Assembly (NCBI RefSeq): GCF_019880385.1
Contig: NZ_CP082273.1
Location: 2,294,001-2,358,000, forward strand
Direction of reading: 5' to 3'
DNA: 64,000 bases
DNA from: Nocardioides coralli
GTDB lineage: Bacteria; Actinomycetota; Actinomycetes; Propionibacteriales; Nocardioidaceae
The translations under genes and the position numbers were made by a program. Under the pieces are notes generated by a model. It had not been told where the DNA came from and made no database searches. It worked only from the letters and a program-made list of their open reading frames with translations. The number at the start of each line of letters is the position of its first letter. The stretch's first letter is position 1. Below are positions 55,841-63,672 of this stretch, piece by piece.

Positions 55841-56308
55841 ATGAAGGGGGAGCGCGGTGCCGTCGTCCTCGACGACGTGGCCAAGGCGATCATCGAGCAG
55901 CTCCAGCAGGACGGGCGCCGCTCCTACACCGCCATCGGCAAGGAGGTCGGGCTCTCCGAGGCCGCCGTCCGGCAGCGGGTCCAGCGCCTGATCGACGCCG
56001 GGGTGATGCAGGTCGTCGCCGTCACCGACCCGCTGCAGCTCGGTTTCCCCCGACAGGCCATGGTCGGCATCGAGGTCTCCGGGGAGCTGGAGCCGGTCGC
56101 CGACGCCCTCACCGCCATGGACGAGGTCGACTACGTCGTCATCACCGCCGGCAGCTACGACATCCTGGCCGAGGTGGTCTGTGAGAGCGACGAGCGGCTC
56201 CTCGAGCTCATCTCCGAGCAGATCCGCGGCATCCCCGGTGTCGCCCGGACCGAGACCTTCATGTACCTCAAGCTGCGCAAGCAGACCTACTCATGGGGCG
56301 TTCGCTGA
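55841..56308 (+). CDS. Lrp/AsnC family transcriptional regulator
   Basis: A 155-residue feast/famine regulator. The HTH is DDVAKAIIEQLQQDGRRSYT and then EVGLSEAAVRQRVQRLIDAG. The C-terminal RAM ligand-binding domain has MVGIEVSGELEPVADALTAM and VVITAGSYDILAEVVC. It probably senses an amino acid or polyamine catabolite. ATG 55841 is chosen; GTG 55823 in the same frame is an alternative. Its 3' end overlaps the FAD oxidoreductase start by 16 nt. It likely controls the divergent potDABC-mmsA unit and perhaps the whole island. Confidence 0.9.
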   Translation: MKGERGAVVLDDVAKAIIEQLQQDGRRSYTAIGKEVGLSEAAVRQRVQRLIDAGVMQVVAVTDPLQLGFPRQAMVGIEVSGELEPVADALTAMDEVDYVVITAGSYDILAEVVCESDERLLELISEQIRGIPGVARTETFMYLKLRKQTYSWGVR

Positions 56309-57672
56309 GCCCCAGCCGTGCCCTGTGGGCCGACACCGCCGACCCGGGGCCGCACTGCCCTCCCCTCACCGGTGACCTCGCGGTCGACGTCGCGATCGTC
56401 GGCGGGGGCTTCACCGGCCTGTGGACCGCCCACTACCTCGCCGAGGCGGACCCCTCCCTGCGGATCGCGGTCCTCGAGGCCGAGACCGTGGGGTACGGCG
56501 CGTCCGGACGCAACGGGGGATGGTGCTCGGCGCTCTTCCCGGCCGGCCCGGGCACCCTGGCCCGGATGGGTGAGGGGACGGCGGCCGCCGCTGCGCAGCA
56601 CGCCGCGATGCGGGAGTCCGTCACCGAGGTGGGGCGGGCGGCCGAGGCCCTCGCCATCGACGCCCACTACGCGCGCGGCGGCACCATCTCGCTGGCACGG
56701 TCGCCCGCGCAGCTCGCGCGGGCCCGGGCCGAGGTCGAGGAGGCGCGGCGCTGGGGGCGCGACGAGGACGACCTCCGGCTGCTCGGCGCCGAGGAGGCCC
56801 GCAGCGTGGTGGATGCGACCGGGGTCCTGGGGGCGACGTACTCCCCCGACTGCGCCGCCGTCCACCCCCTCCGGCTCGTGCGCGGCCTGGCCGCCTCGGT
56901 GGCCGGACGCGGCGTCCGCGTCCACGAGCACACCCGCGTCACGACCCTGGCTCCGCACCGCCTCACGACACCGAGCGGCACGGTGACCGCCGAGACGGTG
57001 GTGCGCGCCACCGAGGGCTACACGAGCCAGCTCCCCGGGCTGCGGCGCGCGCTGGTGCCGGTCTACTCCCTGGTGATCGCCACGGAGCCGCTGCCGCCGA
57101 CGACCTGGGAGCGCATCGGGCTGCGGCGGCGCGAGACGTTCGCCGACCACCGGCACCTGATCGTCTACGGCCAGCGCACCCGGGACGACCGCCTGGTCTT
57201 CGGGGGCCGCGGCGCGCCCTACCACCTCGGCTCGCGGGTCTCGGCCTCCTACGACCGCGACGACCGGGTGTTCGCGATGCTCCACGCCAGCCTGGTGGAG
57301 ATGCTGCCGGTGGTCGCCGGGGCGCGGATCACCCACGCCTGGGGCGGGCCGCTCGGCGTGCCCCGGGACTGGTGTGCCTCGGTCGGGCTGGACCCGGTGA
57401 CCCGGGTGGCCTGGGCGGGTGGCTACGTCGGTGACGGCGTGAGCACCGCCAACCTCGCCGGGCGGACCCTGCGTGACCTCGTGCTGGACCGGCGTACGCC
57501 GCTGACGGACCTGCCCTGGGTGGGCCACCGCTCCCCCGCCTGGGAGCCGGAGCCGCTGCGGTGGCTCGGCATCAACGCCGCCCGGGTGGCGATGGGCTGG
57601 GCGGACACCGAGGAGCGGTTCACCGGGCGTCCCAGCCTCGTCGCGCGAGCCCTCTCACCCCTGGTGAGCTGA
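56293..57672 (+). CDS. FAD-dependent amine oxidoreductase, PuuB-like (DAO family)
   Basis: A 459-residue flavoenzyme. The FAD motif is VDVAIVGGGFTGLWTAHYLAE, with the DAO family block GYGASGRNGGWCSALFP. AWAGGYVGDGVSTANLAGRTL near the C-terminus closes the FAD site. The closest functional relatives are gamma-glutamylputrescine oxidases and related amine oxidases, so it may oxidise a polyamine or its conjugate to an aldehyde. ATG 56293 lies within the end of the Lrp gene. No gamma-glutamylputrescine synthetase is seen in the window, so a free amine is also possible. Confidence 0.83.
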   Translation: MGRSLSPSRALWADTADPGPHCPPLTGDLAVDVAIVGGGFTGLWTAHYLAEADPSLRIAVLEAETVGYGASGRNGGWCSALFPAGPGTLARMGEGTAAAAAQHAAMRESVTEVGRAAEALAIDAHYARGGTISLARSPAQLARARAEVEEARRWGRDEDDLRLLGAEEARSVVDATGVLGATYSPDCAAVHPLRLVRGLAASVAGRGVRVHEHTRVTTLAPHRLTTPSGTVTAETVVRATEGYTSQLPGLRRALVPVYSLVIATEPLPPTTWERIGLRRRETFADHRHLIVYGQRTRDDRLVFGGRGAPYHLGSRVSASYDRDDRVFAMLHASLVEMLPVVAGARITHAWGGPLGVPRDWCASVGLDPVTRVAWAGGYVGDGVSTANLAGRTLRDLVLDRRTPLTDLPWVGHRSPAWEPEPLRWLGINAARVAMGWADTEERFTGRPSLVARALSPLVS

Positions 57673-57701
57673 ACCTCGACCGAGGTGTCATGCTCCCGGG
57701 C

Positions 57702-58460
57702 ATGGTCCGCGCACTCGTCCGACGTCCCGGTCCCCGGCTCGCCGACGGACTGCTCACGCACCTCGACCGGGTCCCGGTGAACGTCGAGCTGGCGGGGCGC
57801 CAGTGGCGGGACTACGTCGCGGCGCTGGCGGCGGAGGGTTGGGAGGTCCACGAGGTGCCGCCGGCCGACGAGTGCCCCGACGCGGTCTTCGTCGAGGACA
57901 CCGTCGTGGTCCACGACGACCTCGCGGTGATCACCAGGCCGGGCGCCGACGAGCGTCGTCCCGAGACCGCGGCCACCGAGGCGTCCCTGCGCAGCCTGGG
58001 TTACCGCATCGCACACATCCAGGCGCCCGGGACGCTCGACGGCGGCGACGTGCTCCGGGTCGGGAAGACGGTGTGGGTCGGGCTGAGCGGGCGGACGAAC
58101 CGGGCGGGGGCCGACCAGCTCGCGGCGCTGCTCACCCCGGCCGGCCTCGAGGTGCAGCCGGTCCCGGTCCGGGCCGTGCTCCACCTCAAGTCGGCCGTGA
58201 CCGCGCTGCCCGACGGGACTGTCCTCGGCCATCCGCCCCTGGTGGACGACCCGGCCGTGTGGTCGACCTTCCTGGCCGTGCCGGAGGAGTCAGGCGCTCA
58301 CGTGGTCCGACTCGCCGAGGACGCCGTGCTGATGGCCGCGGACGCGCCACGGACGCGCGCGCTGCTCGCGGAGCGCGGGCTCCGCGTGGTGGCGGTCGAC
58401 ATCTCCGAGTTCATCAAGCTCGAGGGCTGTGTGACCTGCCTGTCGGTGCGACTGCGCTGA
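57702..58460 (+). CDS. ddaH: Dimethylarginine dimethylaminohydrolase family protein
   Basis: A 252-residue guanidine-modifying hydrolase that would release dimethylamine or ammonia from methylarginine or arginine, giving citrulline. The acidic motif is ECPDAVFVEDTVVV, the catalytic His is in AVLHLKSAVTALPDG, DGGDVLRVG is conserved, and the nucleophilic Cys is in LEGCVTCLSVRLR at the end. ATG 57702 gives the family-like start MVRALVRRPGPRLADG; ATG 57690 is possible. It follows the amine oxidoreductase by 29 bp, with a small palindrome ACCTCG-AC-CGAGGT between. It may feed citrulline or arginine nitrogen into the same catabolic theme. Confidence 0.88.
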   Translation: MVRALVRRPGPRLADGLLTHLDRVPVNVELAGRQWRDYVAALAAEGWEVHEVPPADECPDAVFVEDTVVVHDDLAVITRPGADERRPETAATEASLRSLGYRIAHIQAPGTLDGGDVLRVGKTVWVGLSGRTNRAGADQLAALLTPAGLEVQPVPVRAVLHLKSAVTALPDGTVLGHPPLVDDPAVWSTFLAVPEESGAHVVRLAEDAVLMAADAPRTRALLAERGLRVVAVDISEFIKLEGCVTCLSVRLR

Positions 58461-58473
58461 CCTCCGGGACGAT

Positions 58474-59895
58474 TCAGCCCAGGCCGTTGACGGCGGTGTC
58501 CGCGGGGCGTTCGGCCGCGTCGAGCCAGGCCACGAAGAAGGCCTCGAGGTTCTGCCCGGAGACCTCCTCGGCGAGGGCCTCGAACTGCTCGCGCGTGCCG
58601 TGTCCCCCGCGCTTCTCCCGCACCCACCGCCGCAGCAGCGTCCAGAAGGCATCGGTGCCGATCCGGTTGCGCAGCGCCTGGAACGTCATCGCCCCGCGCA
58701 GGTAGACCGGACCGCTGAAGATCCCGTCCGCGCCCGGGTCGCCGATCCGGGTCCTCCAGAAGGCGGCACCGGCTGGCCGCGACTCGTACTCACGGCGCAG
58801 CCAGGACCCCGGCGAGCCACCGCCGCGCTGGGCGTCGTACCAGAGCTCCAGGTAGGTCGCGGGCCCCTCGTTGAGCCAGATGTCCCGCCAGTGCCGGAGG
58901 CTCACGGAGTCCCCGAACCACTGGTGCGCCACCTCGTGGACGACGAGCCAGGTGTAGCCGGCGCCGGTCTCGGGGTAGGTCGGCAGGGTCTGGTTCTCCA
59001 GCGCGAAGCCGACGGGCAGGCTGGTGACCAGGCCACCCACGGTGTCGAAGGGGTAGTCGCCGAGCACCCGTTCGAGCGCGGCGACGACGCGGGGCGTGCG
59101 TCGCATCAGCCGCAGGTTGGCTCGGCGCGAGCCCGCCGAGAGCCGCTTCGAGACGGCGATCCGCCACGGCAGCCCGTCCCGGACCCCCGTGCGCACCTCG
59201 AACCGCCCGGCCGCGAAGGTCGCGAGGTAGGTGGCCATCGGCTCCGTCGCCCGCCACCGGTGGGTGACCAGCCGCCCCTGTCGCGTCCGGGAGACCGGGC
59301 GACCGTTGGCCAGCACCTGCCTCCCGGCAGGCACCGTGATGGAGATGTCCATGCGGGCCTTGTCGCGGGGGTGGTCGTTCGCGGGGAACCACCACGGCGC
59401 CATGTGGGGCTGGTTCATGGCCACGACCTCGTGGCGGTCGGCGAGCCAGTTGGACTCCCCACGCCAGCTGATGCGCCCCGGCCGCCCGGCGTAGTCGACG
59501 CGGACGTCGACGAACTCGCCGGCGACCAGGGCCGTCATCGGCTCCACCGTGAGCTCATGACGGCTGGAACGGCGGTGGGGAACCCGCTGCCCGTCGATCC
59601 GCACCTGTCGGACCGGCAGCAGGAAGTCGAGGTTGAACGCCGAGAGGTCCTGGGTCGCCCGCAGCGTCACGACCGTGTGGCCGCTCAACCGGCCCCGGCC
59701 GAACTCGTAGCGGTTGACGACCCGGTAGCGGCGTACGTCGATGCCACCATTGCCGTCGACCGGGAAGTAGCTGTCGCCGATGCCCGCCGAGCCGCGGTCG
59801 GGGGCGAGCCCCCGAGCAGGCGCCCCCGACAGGGCCACGCTGAGGCTCAGGACGAGGACCAGGGAGGGGAGGTGGCGGGGAGACCGTCGCGGCAC
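58474..59895 (-). CDS. Secreted M1-family zinc aminopeptidase-like protein
   Basis: A 473-residue secreted metallopeptidase. A Sec signal peptide (LVLVLSLSVALSGAPARG) precedes the mature protein. The zinc site is VVHEVAHQWFGDS with the third ligand Glu in WLNEGPATYLELW. The substrate-binding GAMEN motif appears as GFALENQT. The protein is shorter than full M1 aminopeptidases and lacks the long C-terminal domain. GTG 59895 is chosen because TAGGCT ends 7 nt upstream and the signal peptide then has normal length. It is divergent from the RIO kinase unit. Confidence 0.88.
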   Translation of the reverse strand: MPRRSPRHLPSLVLVLSLSVALSGAPARGLAPDRGSAGIGDSYFPVDGNGGIDVRRYRVVNRYEFGRGRLSGHTVVTLRATQDLSAFNLDFLLPVRQVRIDGQRVPHRRSSRHELTVEPMTALVAGEFVDVRVDYAGRPGRISWRGESNWLADRHEVVAMNQPHMAPWWFPANDHPRDKARMDISITVPAGRQVLANGRPVSRTRQGRLVTHRWRATEPMATYLATFAAGRFEVRTGVRDGLPWRIAVSKRLSAGSRRANLRLMRRTPRVVAALERVLGDYPFDTVGGLVTSLPVGFALENQTLPTYPETGAGYTWLVVHEVAHQWFGDSVSLRHWRDIWLNEGPATYLELWYDAQRGGGSPGSWLRREYESRPAGAAFWRTRIGDPGADGIFSGPVYLRGAMTFQALRNRIGTDAFWTLLRRWVREKRGGHGTREQFEALAEEVSGQNLEAFFVAWLDAAERPADTAVNGLG

Positions 59896-59902
59896 GGAGC
59901 GC

Positions 59903-59908
59903 AGCCTA
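59903..59908 (-). promoter_or_regulatory. Leaderless -10 box TAGGCT for the M1 peptidase
   Basis: TAGGCT on the minus strand ends 7 nt before GTG 59895. Confidence 0.55.
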
Positions 59909-59938
59909 TGCCGACACCACGCAGAAATCGGTTGCACC

Positions 59939-59987
59939 GACGAGCGCCGCGCGGGACGCTCGTCACACGCGCACGGGAGGCCCGTGC
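59939..59987 (+). promoter_or_regulatory. Two tandem hairpins in the 5' leader of the RIO kinase unit
   Basis: GACGAGCG (59939-59946) pairs with CGCTCGTC (59957-59964) over a 10-nt loop. GCACGGG (59971-59977) pairs with CCCGTGC (59981-59987) over a 3-nt loop. The second ends 9 nt before the strong ribosome site of the leader peptide. Confidence 0.5.
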
Positions 59988-60008
59988 CCGGACGAGAGGA
60001 GGCGTGAC

Positions 60009-60095
60009 ATGACGACCGCTGTCGTTGGCCTGTCCGCAGACCACACCCCTTCTCTCACCCGGAGCACCGTTGACCTCTCACGAGTCACTCACTGA
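60009..60095 (+). CDS. Possible 28-aa leader peptide upstream of the RIO kinase
   Basis: ATG 60009 has the best ribosome site in this area (GAGAGGAGG, 6 nt upstream) and encodes 28 residues beginning MTTAVVGLSADHTPSLTR and ending RVTH. It overlaps the likely TTG start of the kinase (60070) in another frame, so ribosomes finishing the peptide could restart there. Two hairpins lie just upstream. It resembles a translational leader, though the peptide matches nothing I know. Confidence 0.5.
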   Translation: MTTAVVGLSADHTPSLTRSTVDLSRVTH

Positions 60096-60936
60096 CACGC
60101 ACCCCACCGAGGGCATCGACCCTCGCTTCGTCTTCGACTTCCAGACCTACGACGACCCCGCAGACGAGTCGCAGCGCTGGTCGACCTGGTACGACGTCGA
60201 CCCGCTGTGCCGCGGCCCCGAACCACGCCCCGACTGGGTCGTGACGTCGCGGGGCGCCCTCGACACCGAGCTCGGCGTCCTCAAGACCGGCAAGGAGGCC
60301 GACGTCTTCCTCCTCGAGCGCGCCGACCCGCACGCTCCCGACGGTGGTGTGGTGATGGCCGCCAAGCGCTACCGCGGCGAGGACCACCGGGACTTCCACC
60401 GGTCCGCCGGCTACACCGACGGCCGCAAGATCCGCAACACCCGTGACCAGCGGGCGCTGGCACGCAAGAGCGCCCACGGCCGCGCCGTCGCGGCCGGCCA
60501 GTGGGCGATGGCGGAGTGGGAGTCGTTGAAACGGCTCTGGTCGCTCGGGCTGTCGGTCCCCTACCCCGTGCAGCTCGACGGGACCGAGCTGCTGATGGAG
60601 TGGGTCACCGTCGACGGCGAGACAGCGCCGCGGCTGGCGCAGACCAGGCCGGAGCGGGAGCTGCTGGCGTCGTACTTCGACCAGGTGCGGGACTTCATGG
60701 CCGAGCTCGCGCGACAGGGGATGGTGCACGGCGACCTCTCGGCCTACAACATCCTCGCCGCGGGCGAGCGTCTCGTCGTCATCGACCTGCCCCAGGTGAT
60801 CGACCTGGTCGCCAACCCGTCGGGCGGGGACTTCCTGCTGCGCGACTGCACCAACGTCTGCCGTTGGTTCCGCGCTCGCGGGCTCGAGGTCGACGAGCAG
60901 GTCCTCCTCGGCGAGCTGCTCGCGCACGCCTTCTGA
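60070..60936 (+). CDS. RIO1-family serine/threonine kinase
   Basis: A 288-residue atypical kinase of the RIO family. The nucleotide loop is KTGKEADVFLLERA (replacing the usual glycine-rich loop), with the lysine in VMAAKRYRGEDH. The catalytic loop is MVHGDLSAYNILA and the metal-binding aspartate lies in LVVIDLPQVIDLV. Bacterial RIO kinases have no settled substrate; a role in ribosome or stress physiology is only an analogy to archaea. TTG 60070 has GGAG 5-6 nt upstream. TTG 60025 is possible. Translation is probably coupled to the leader peptide. Confidence 0.88.
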   Translation: MTSHESLTDTHPTEGIDPRFVFDFQTYDDPADESQRWSTWYDVDPLCRGPEPRPDWVVTSRGALDTELGVLKTGKEADVFLLERADPHAPDGGVVMAAKRYRGEDHRDFHRSAGYTDGRKIRNTRDQRALARKSAHGRAVAAGQWAMAEWESLKRLWSLGLSVPYPVQLDGTELLMEWVTVDGETAPRLAQTRPERELLASYFDQVRDFMAELARQGMVHGDLSAYNILAAGERLVVIDLPQVIDLVANPSGGDFLLRDCTNVCRWFRARGLEVDEQVLLGELLAHAF

Positions 60937-60957
60937 CCCGGCGGGAATGTCGCGTCC

Positions 60958-60963
60958 TAGGGT
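60958..60963 (+). promoter_or_regulatory. Leaderless -10 box TAGGGT
   Basis: TAGGGT ends 7 nt before GTG 60971. CTGACC lies 18-19 bp upstream as a possible -35. Confidence 0.55.
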
Positions 60964-60970
60964 CTGCAGG

Positions 60971-62056
60971 GTGAGGCACACACGGGGCAGGGTCGTCGAG
61001 GTCGACGACGTCGACGACTTCGACCGGCGGGTGGCTGCGGGTGCGCGCGACCTGGCAGGGTGGCGCTGTCGGGGCCTGGACCTCTCCGGTCGCGCCGACG
61101 TGCTGAGCAGCTGCCACGTGGCCGGCGCGATGTTCCTGGGCTGCGTGCTCGATGCCGGCGTCGCTGCCGACCTGGAGTCACGGGGTGCGCTGGTCTTCCC
61201 CACCCTCCCCGATGTGCCCGTCGACACCTACCGCACGTCGCTCTACACGGCCCGCGAGCTCTTCGGGGCGGCAGGCTACGCGGAGAGTCCCGACGCCCGG
61301 GCCTACGCCTGGGCCGAGTCGGACCTCGGGCACGACGGCCTGCTGGCAGCGACCCTCCACGACCACGCGATCGACGGCGCCCTGGCCGGCTGGGTCGGTG
61401 GGCGGTCGCTGGTCGGCGTGATGGGCGGCCACGCCGTGCGCCGCGGATCCGCGGCGTACGCCGACGCGGCGCGGCTCGGGTGGCTGCTCGGCCGCCGCTT
61501 CACGGTCGCCACCGGGGGCGGGCCCGGCGCGATGGAGGCGGCCAACCTCGGCGCCCGGCTCGTCGCCACCTCCGAACACGGACTGCGCGAGGCCCTCACC
61601 ACGGTCGCAGCGGTCCCGCACTACGACCCCGACGTCGGGGCCTGGGCCGCGGCCGGTTTCCGGGCCCTCGACGACGCGGGGGCCGGCGCGGGCGGCGAGA
61701 CGCTCGGCATCCCCACGTGGCACTACGGCCACGAACCGCCCAACGTGTTCGCCTCGGCGATCGCGAAGTACGTGCGCAACGCCGTGCGCGAGGCCGTGCT
61801 CCTGGAGGTGTGCGACGCCGGCATCGTCTTCCTCCCCGGCGCGGCCGGCACGGTCCAGGAGGTCTTCCAGGACGCCTGCGAGAACTACTACGCCGACCCG
61901 ACCTCCGTCGCGACGATGGTCCTGGTCGGGCGCGACCACTGGACCGAGCACCTCCCCGTGTGGCCACTCCTCCGGGCGCTCGCCCGGGACCGTGAGATGG
62001 AGGACCGGGTGCACCTCGTCGACGGCGTCGACGAGGCAGTGGAGCTGGTCGGGTGA
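60971..62056 (+). CDS. LOG-family (Lonely guy) nucleotide hydrolase-like protein with N-terminal extension
   Basis: A 361-residue protein. The C-terminal two thirds is a LOG/lysine-decarboxylase-like Rossmann domain: VATGGGPGAMEAANLGARL, then FLPGAAGTVQEVFQDACENYY, a variant of the PGGxGTxxE motif. Small LOG proteins release adenine-type bases from nucleoside monophosphates. About 140 N-terminal residues precede it (GWRCRGLDLSGRADVLSSCH and following) and have no known assignment; short LOG proteins lack them. GTG 60971 is supported by TAGGGT 7 nt upstream. It is convergent with rlmN, with one base between the stops. Confidence 0.8.
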   Translation: MRHTRGRVVEVDDVDDFDRRVAAGARDLAGWRCRGLDLSGRADVLSSCHVAGAMFLGCVLDAGVAADLESRGALVFPTLPDVPVDTYRTSLYTARELFGAAGYAESPDARAYAWAESDLGHDGLLAATLHDHAIDGALAGWVGGRSLVGVMGGHAVRRGSAAYADAARLGWLLGRRFTVATGGGPGAMEAANLGARLVATSEHGLREALTTVAAVPHYDPDVGAWAAAGFRALDDAGAGAGGETLGIPTWHYGHEPPNVFASAIAKYVRNAVREAVLLEVCDAGIVFLPGAAGTVQEVFQDACENYYADPTSVATMVLVGRDHWTEHLPVWPLLRALARDREMEDRVHLVDGVDEAVELVG

Positions 62057-62057
62057 C

Positions 62058-63194
62058 TCAGGACTCGGTCGCGGCCAGCTGACCGCAGGCGCCGTCGATC
62101 TCCCGGCCGCGGGTGTCCCGCACCGTCGTCGGCACCCCCTTGGCCTCCAGCCGTCGCACGAACTCCCGTTCGTCGGCGGGGTCGGAGGCGGTCCACTTCG
62201 ACCCCGGCGTCGGGTTGAGCGGGATGAGGTTGACGTGGACCCAGCCCCAGTCGCCGTGGGACAGCAGCACGTCGGCCAGCAGGTCGGCGCGCCAGGCCTG
62301 GTCGTTGATGCCCCGCATCATGGCGTACTCGATCGAGACCCGGCGGCGGGTCGTGCGCGCGTAGTTCCAGGCCGCCGCCACGGTCTCCTCGACCGAGAAG
62401 CGGGTGTTGATCGGCACCAGCTCGTTGCGCAGCTCGTCGTCCGGGGCGTGCAGGCTCAGCGCCAGCGTCACGGGGATGCCCTCGTCGGCGAGCTGGTTGA
62501 TGCGCGGCACGAGGCCGACCGTCGAGACGGTCACGCCGCGCGCCGACATGCCCAGCCCGCCCGGGGCCGGGTCGGTGAGGCGACGTACGGCCCCCATGAC
62601 GGCCTTGTAGTTGGCGAGGGGCTCCCCCATGCCCATGAACACGACGTTCGAGACGCGACCGGGGCCGCCGGGGACCTCGCCGCGAGCCAGCGCGCGTGCC
62701 CCTGCGACCACCTGCTCCACGATCTCCGCGGTGGACATGTTGCGTTGCAGGCCCCCCTGCCCGGTCGCGCAGAACGGGCACGCCATGCCGCAGCCGGCCT
62801 GGCTGGAGACGCACATCGTGACCCGACCCGGGTAGCGCATCAGCACCGACTCGACGAGCGCGCCGTCGAAGAGCCGCCACAACGTCTTGCGGGTGGTGCC
62901 GCGGTCGGCCGTCATGGTCCGCAACGGCGTCATCAGCTCCGGCAGCAGCGTGGCGACCAGCTCCTCGCGCTGGTCGGCGGGCAGGTCGGTCATCTCGGCC
63001 GGGTCGTCGACGAGACGGCCGAAGTAGTGGGTCGACAGCTGCCGCGCGCGGAAGCCGGGGAGACCGGCCTCGGTGACGGCCTCGACCCGCTCGGCCTCGG
63101 TGAGGTCGGCGAGGTGGCGCGGTGGCTTCTTGCGGCCGCGCGGCTCGGCGAGGACCAGCGGCAGCTGCCGTGGGGGCTCGGTGGGGTCGGACAT
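62058..63194 (-). CDS. rlmN: 23S rRNA (adenine2503-C2)-methyltransferase / tRNA methyltransferase
   Basis: RlmN is a radical-SAM enzyme that methylates A2503 of 23S rRNA and A37 of some tRNAs. The cluster motif CxxxCxxC is [11 protein letters not shown], preceded by MCVSSQAG. The methyl-carrying C-terminal cysteine is in [22 protein letters not shown] and [20 protein letters not shown] (in part) are family blocks. At 378 residues it is full length. ATG 63194 is chosen. It lies near cdsA, as in many actinobacteria. Confidence 0.96.
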   Translation of the reverse strand: MSDPTEPPRQLPLVLAEPRGRKKPPRHLADLTEAERVEAVTEAGLPGFRARQLSTHYFGRLVDDPAEMTDLPADQREELVATLLPELMTPLRTMTADRGTTRKTLWRLFDGALVESVLMRYPGRVTMCVSSQAGCGMACPFCATGQGGLQRNMSTAEIVEQVVAGARALARGEVPGGPGRVSNVVFMGMGEPLANYKAVMGAVRRLTDPAPGGLGMSARGVTVSTVGLVPRINQLADEGIPVTLALSLHAPDDELRNELVPINTRFSVEETVAAAWNYARTTRRRVSIEYAMMRGINDQAWRADLLADVLLSHGDWGWVHVNLIPLNPTPGSKWTASDPADEREFVRRLEAKGVPTTVRDTRGREIDGACGQLAATES

Positions 63195-63239
63195 CGCTCG
63201 CGATTCTCCCACGGGCGCCCGGCGGGGCCGATTCGTCGG

Positions 63240-63599
63240 CTACTGCTGCTGGACCATCACGTAGAGCACCAGGGACGTCACGCCGAGCACCACGACCGCC
63301 GTCACCGCGATTCCGAGCCACATGAACTGCGCGAAGCGGCGGGTACGCCGGCGGAAGAGCATGCCGAAGGGCAGCAGGAAGAACAGCAGCACGAACGGGA
63401 ACAGCTCGGTGGCCGTCTCGTAGTGGAACAGCAGCCGGAGCACTGCTGCGAACCCTCCGGGGACCGCGGTGACGAACACCATGCCGCTGAAGAAGCCGGC
63501 GAGCGCGGCGAACGTCGGGTGCGACTCGTGCCACCAGTCCCACCAGTGGTGGTCCTCGGGCCGCGCCCGTGCGGTGGGCTGCGCCTCGGTGTCGCTCAT
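63240..63599 (-). CDS. Small membrane protein, unknown function
   Basis: A 119-residue protein with a polar, Trp-rich N-terminus (EDHHWWDWWHESHPTF) and about three membrane helices (FAALAGFFSGMVFVTAVPGG, LFPFVLLFFLLPFGMLF and MWLGIAVTAVVVLGVTSLVL). A basic patch RRRTRR between the last two helices suggests cytoplasmic exposure. I do not recognise the family. ATG 63599 has TACGCT 6 nt upstream. It sits between rlmN and cdsA on the same strand. Confidence 0.65.
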   Translation of the reverse strand: MSDTEAQPTARARPEDHHWWDWWHESHPTFAALAGFFSGMVFVTAVPGGFAAVLRLLFHYETATELFPFVLLFFLLPFGMLFRRRTRRFAQFMWLGIAVTAVVVLGVTSLVLYVMVQQQ

Positions 63600-63605
63600 G
63601 GACCC

Positions 63606-63611
63606 AGCGTA
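63606..63611 (-). promoter_or_regulatory. Leaderless -10 box TACGCT
   Basis: TACGCT on the minus strand ends 6 nt before ATG 63599. Confidence 0.5.
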
Positions 63612-63672
63612 CGGCGCCGGCACTCCCCCGCCGCACCCGGCGCGACCACCGGGTGTCGGCCCTCCCGCGCCG

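Noticed and set aside
57673..57686. Palindrome ACCTCG-AC-CGAGGT as a ddaH operator or terminator
   Set aside because: It is short, overlaps plausible leader sequence and has no second copy. I kept it only as a note.
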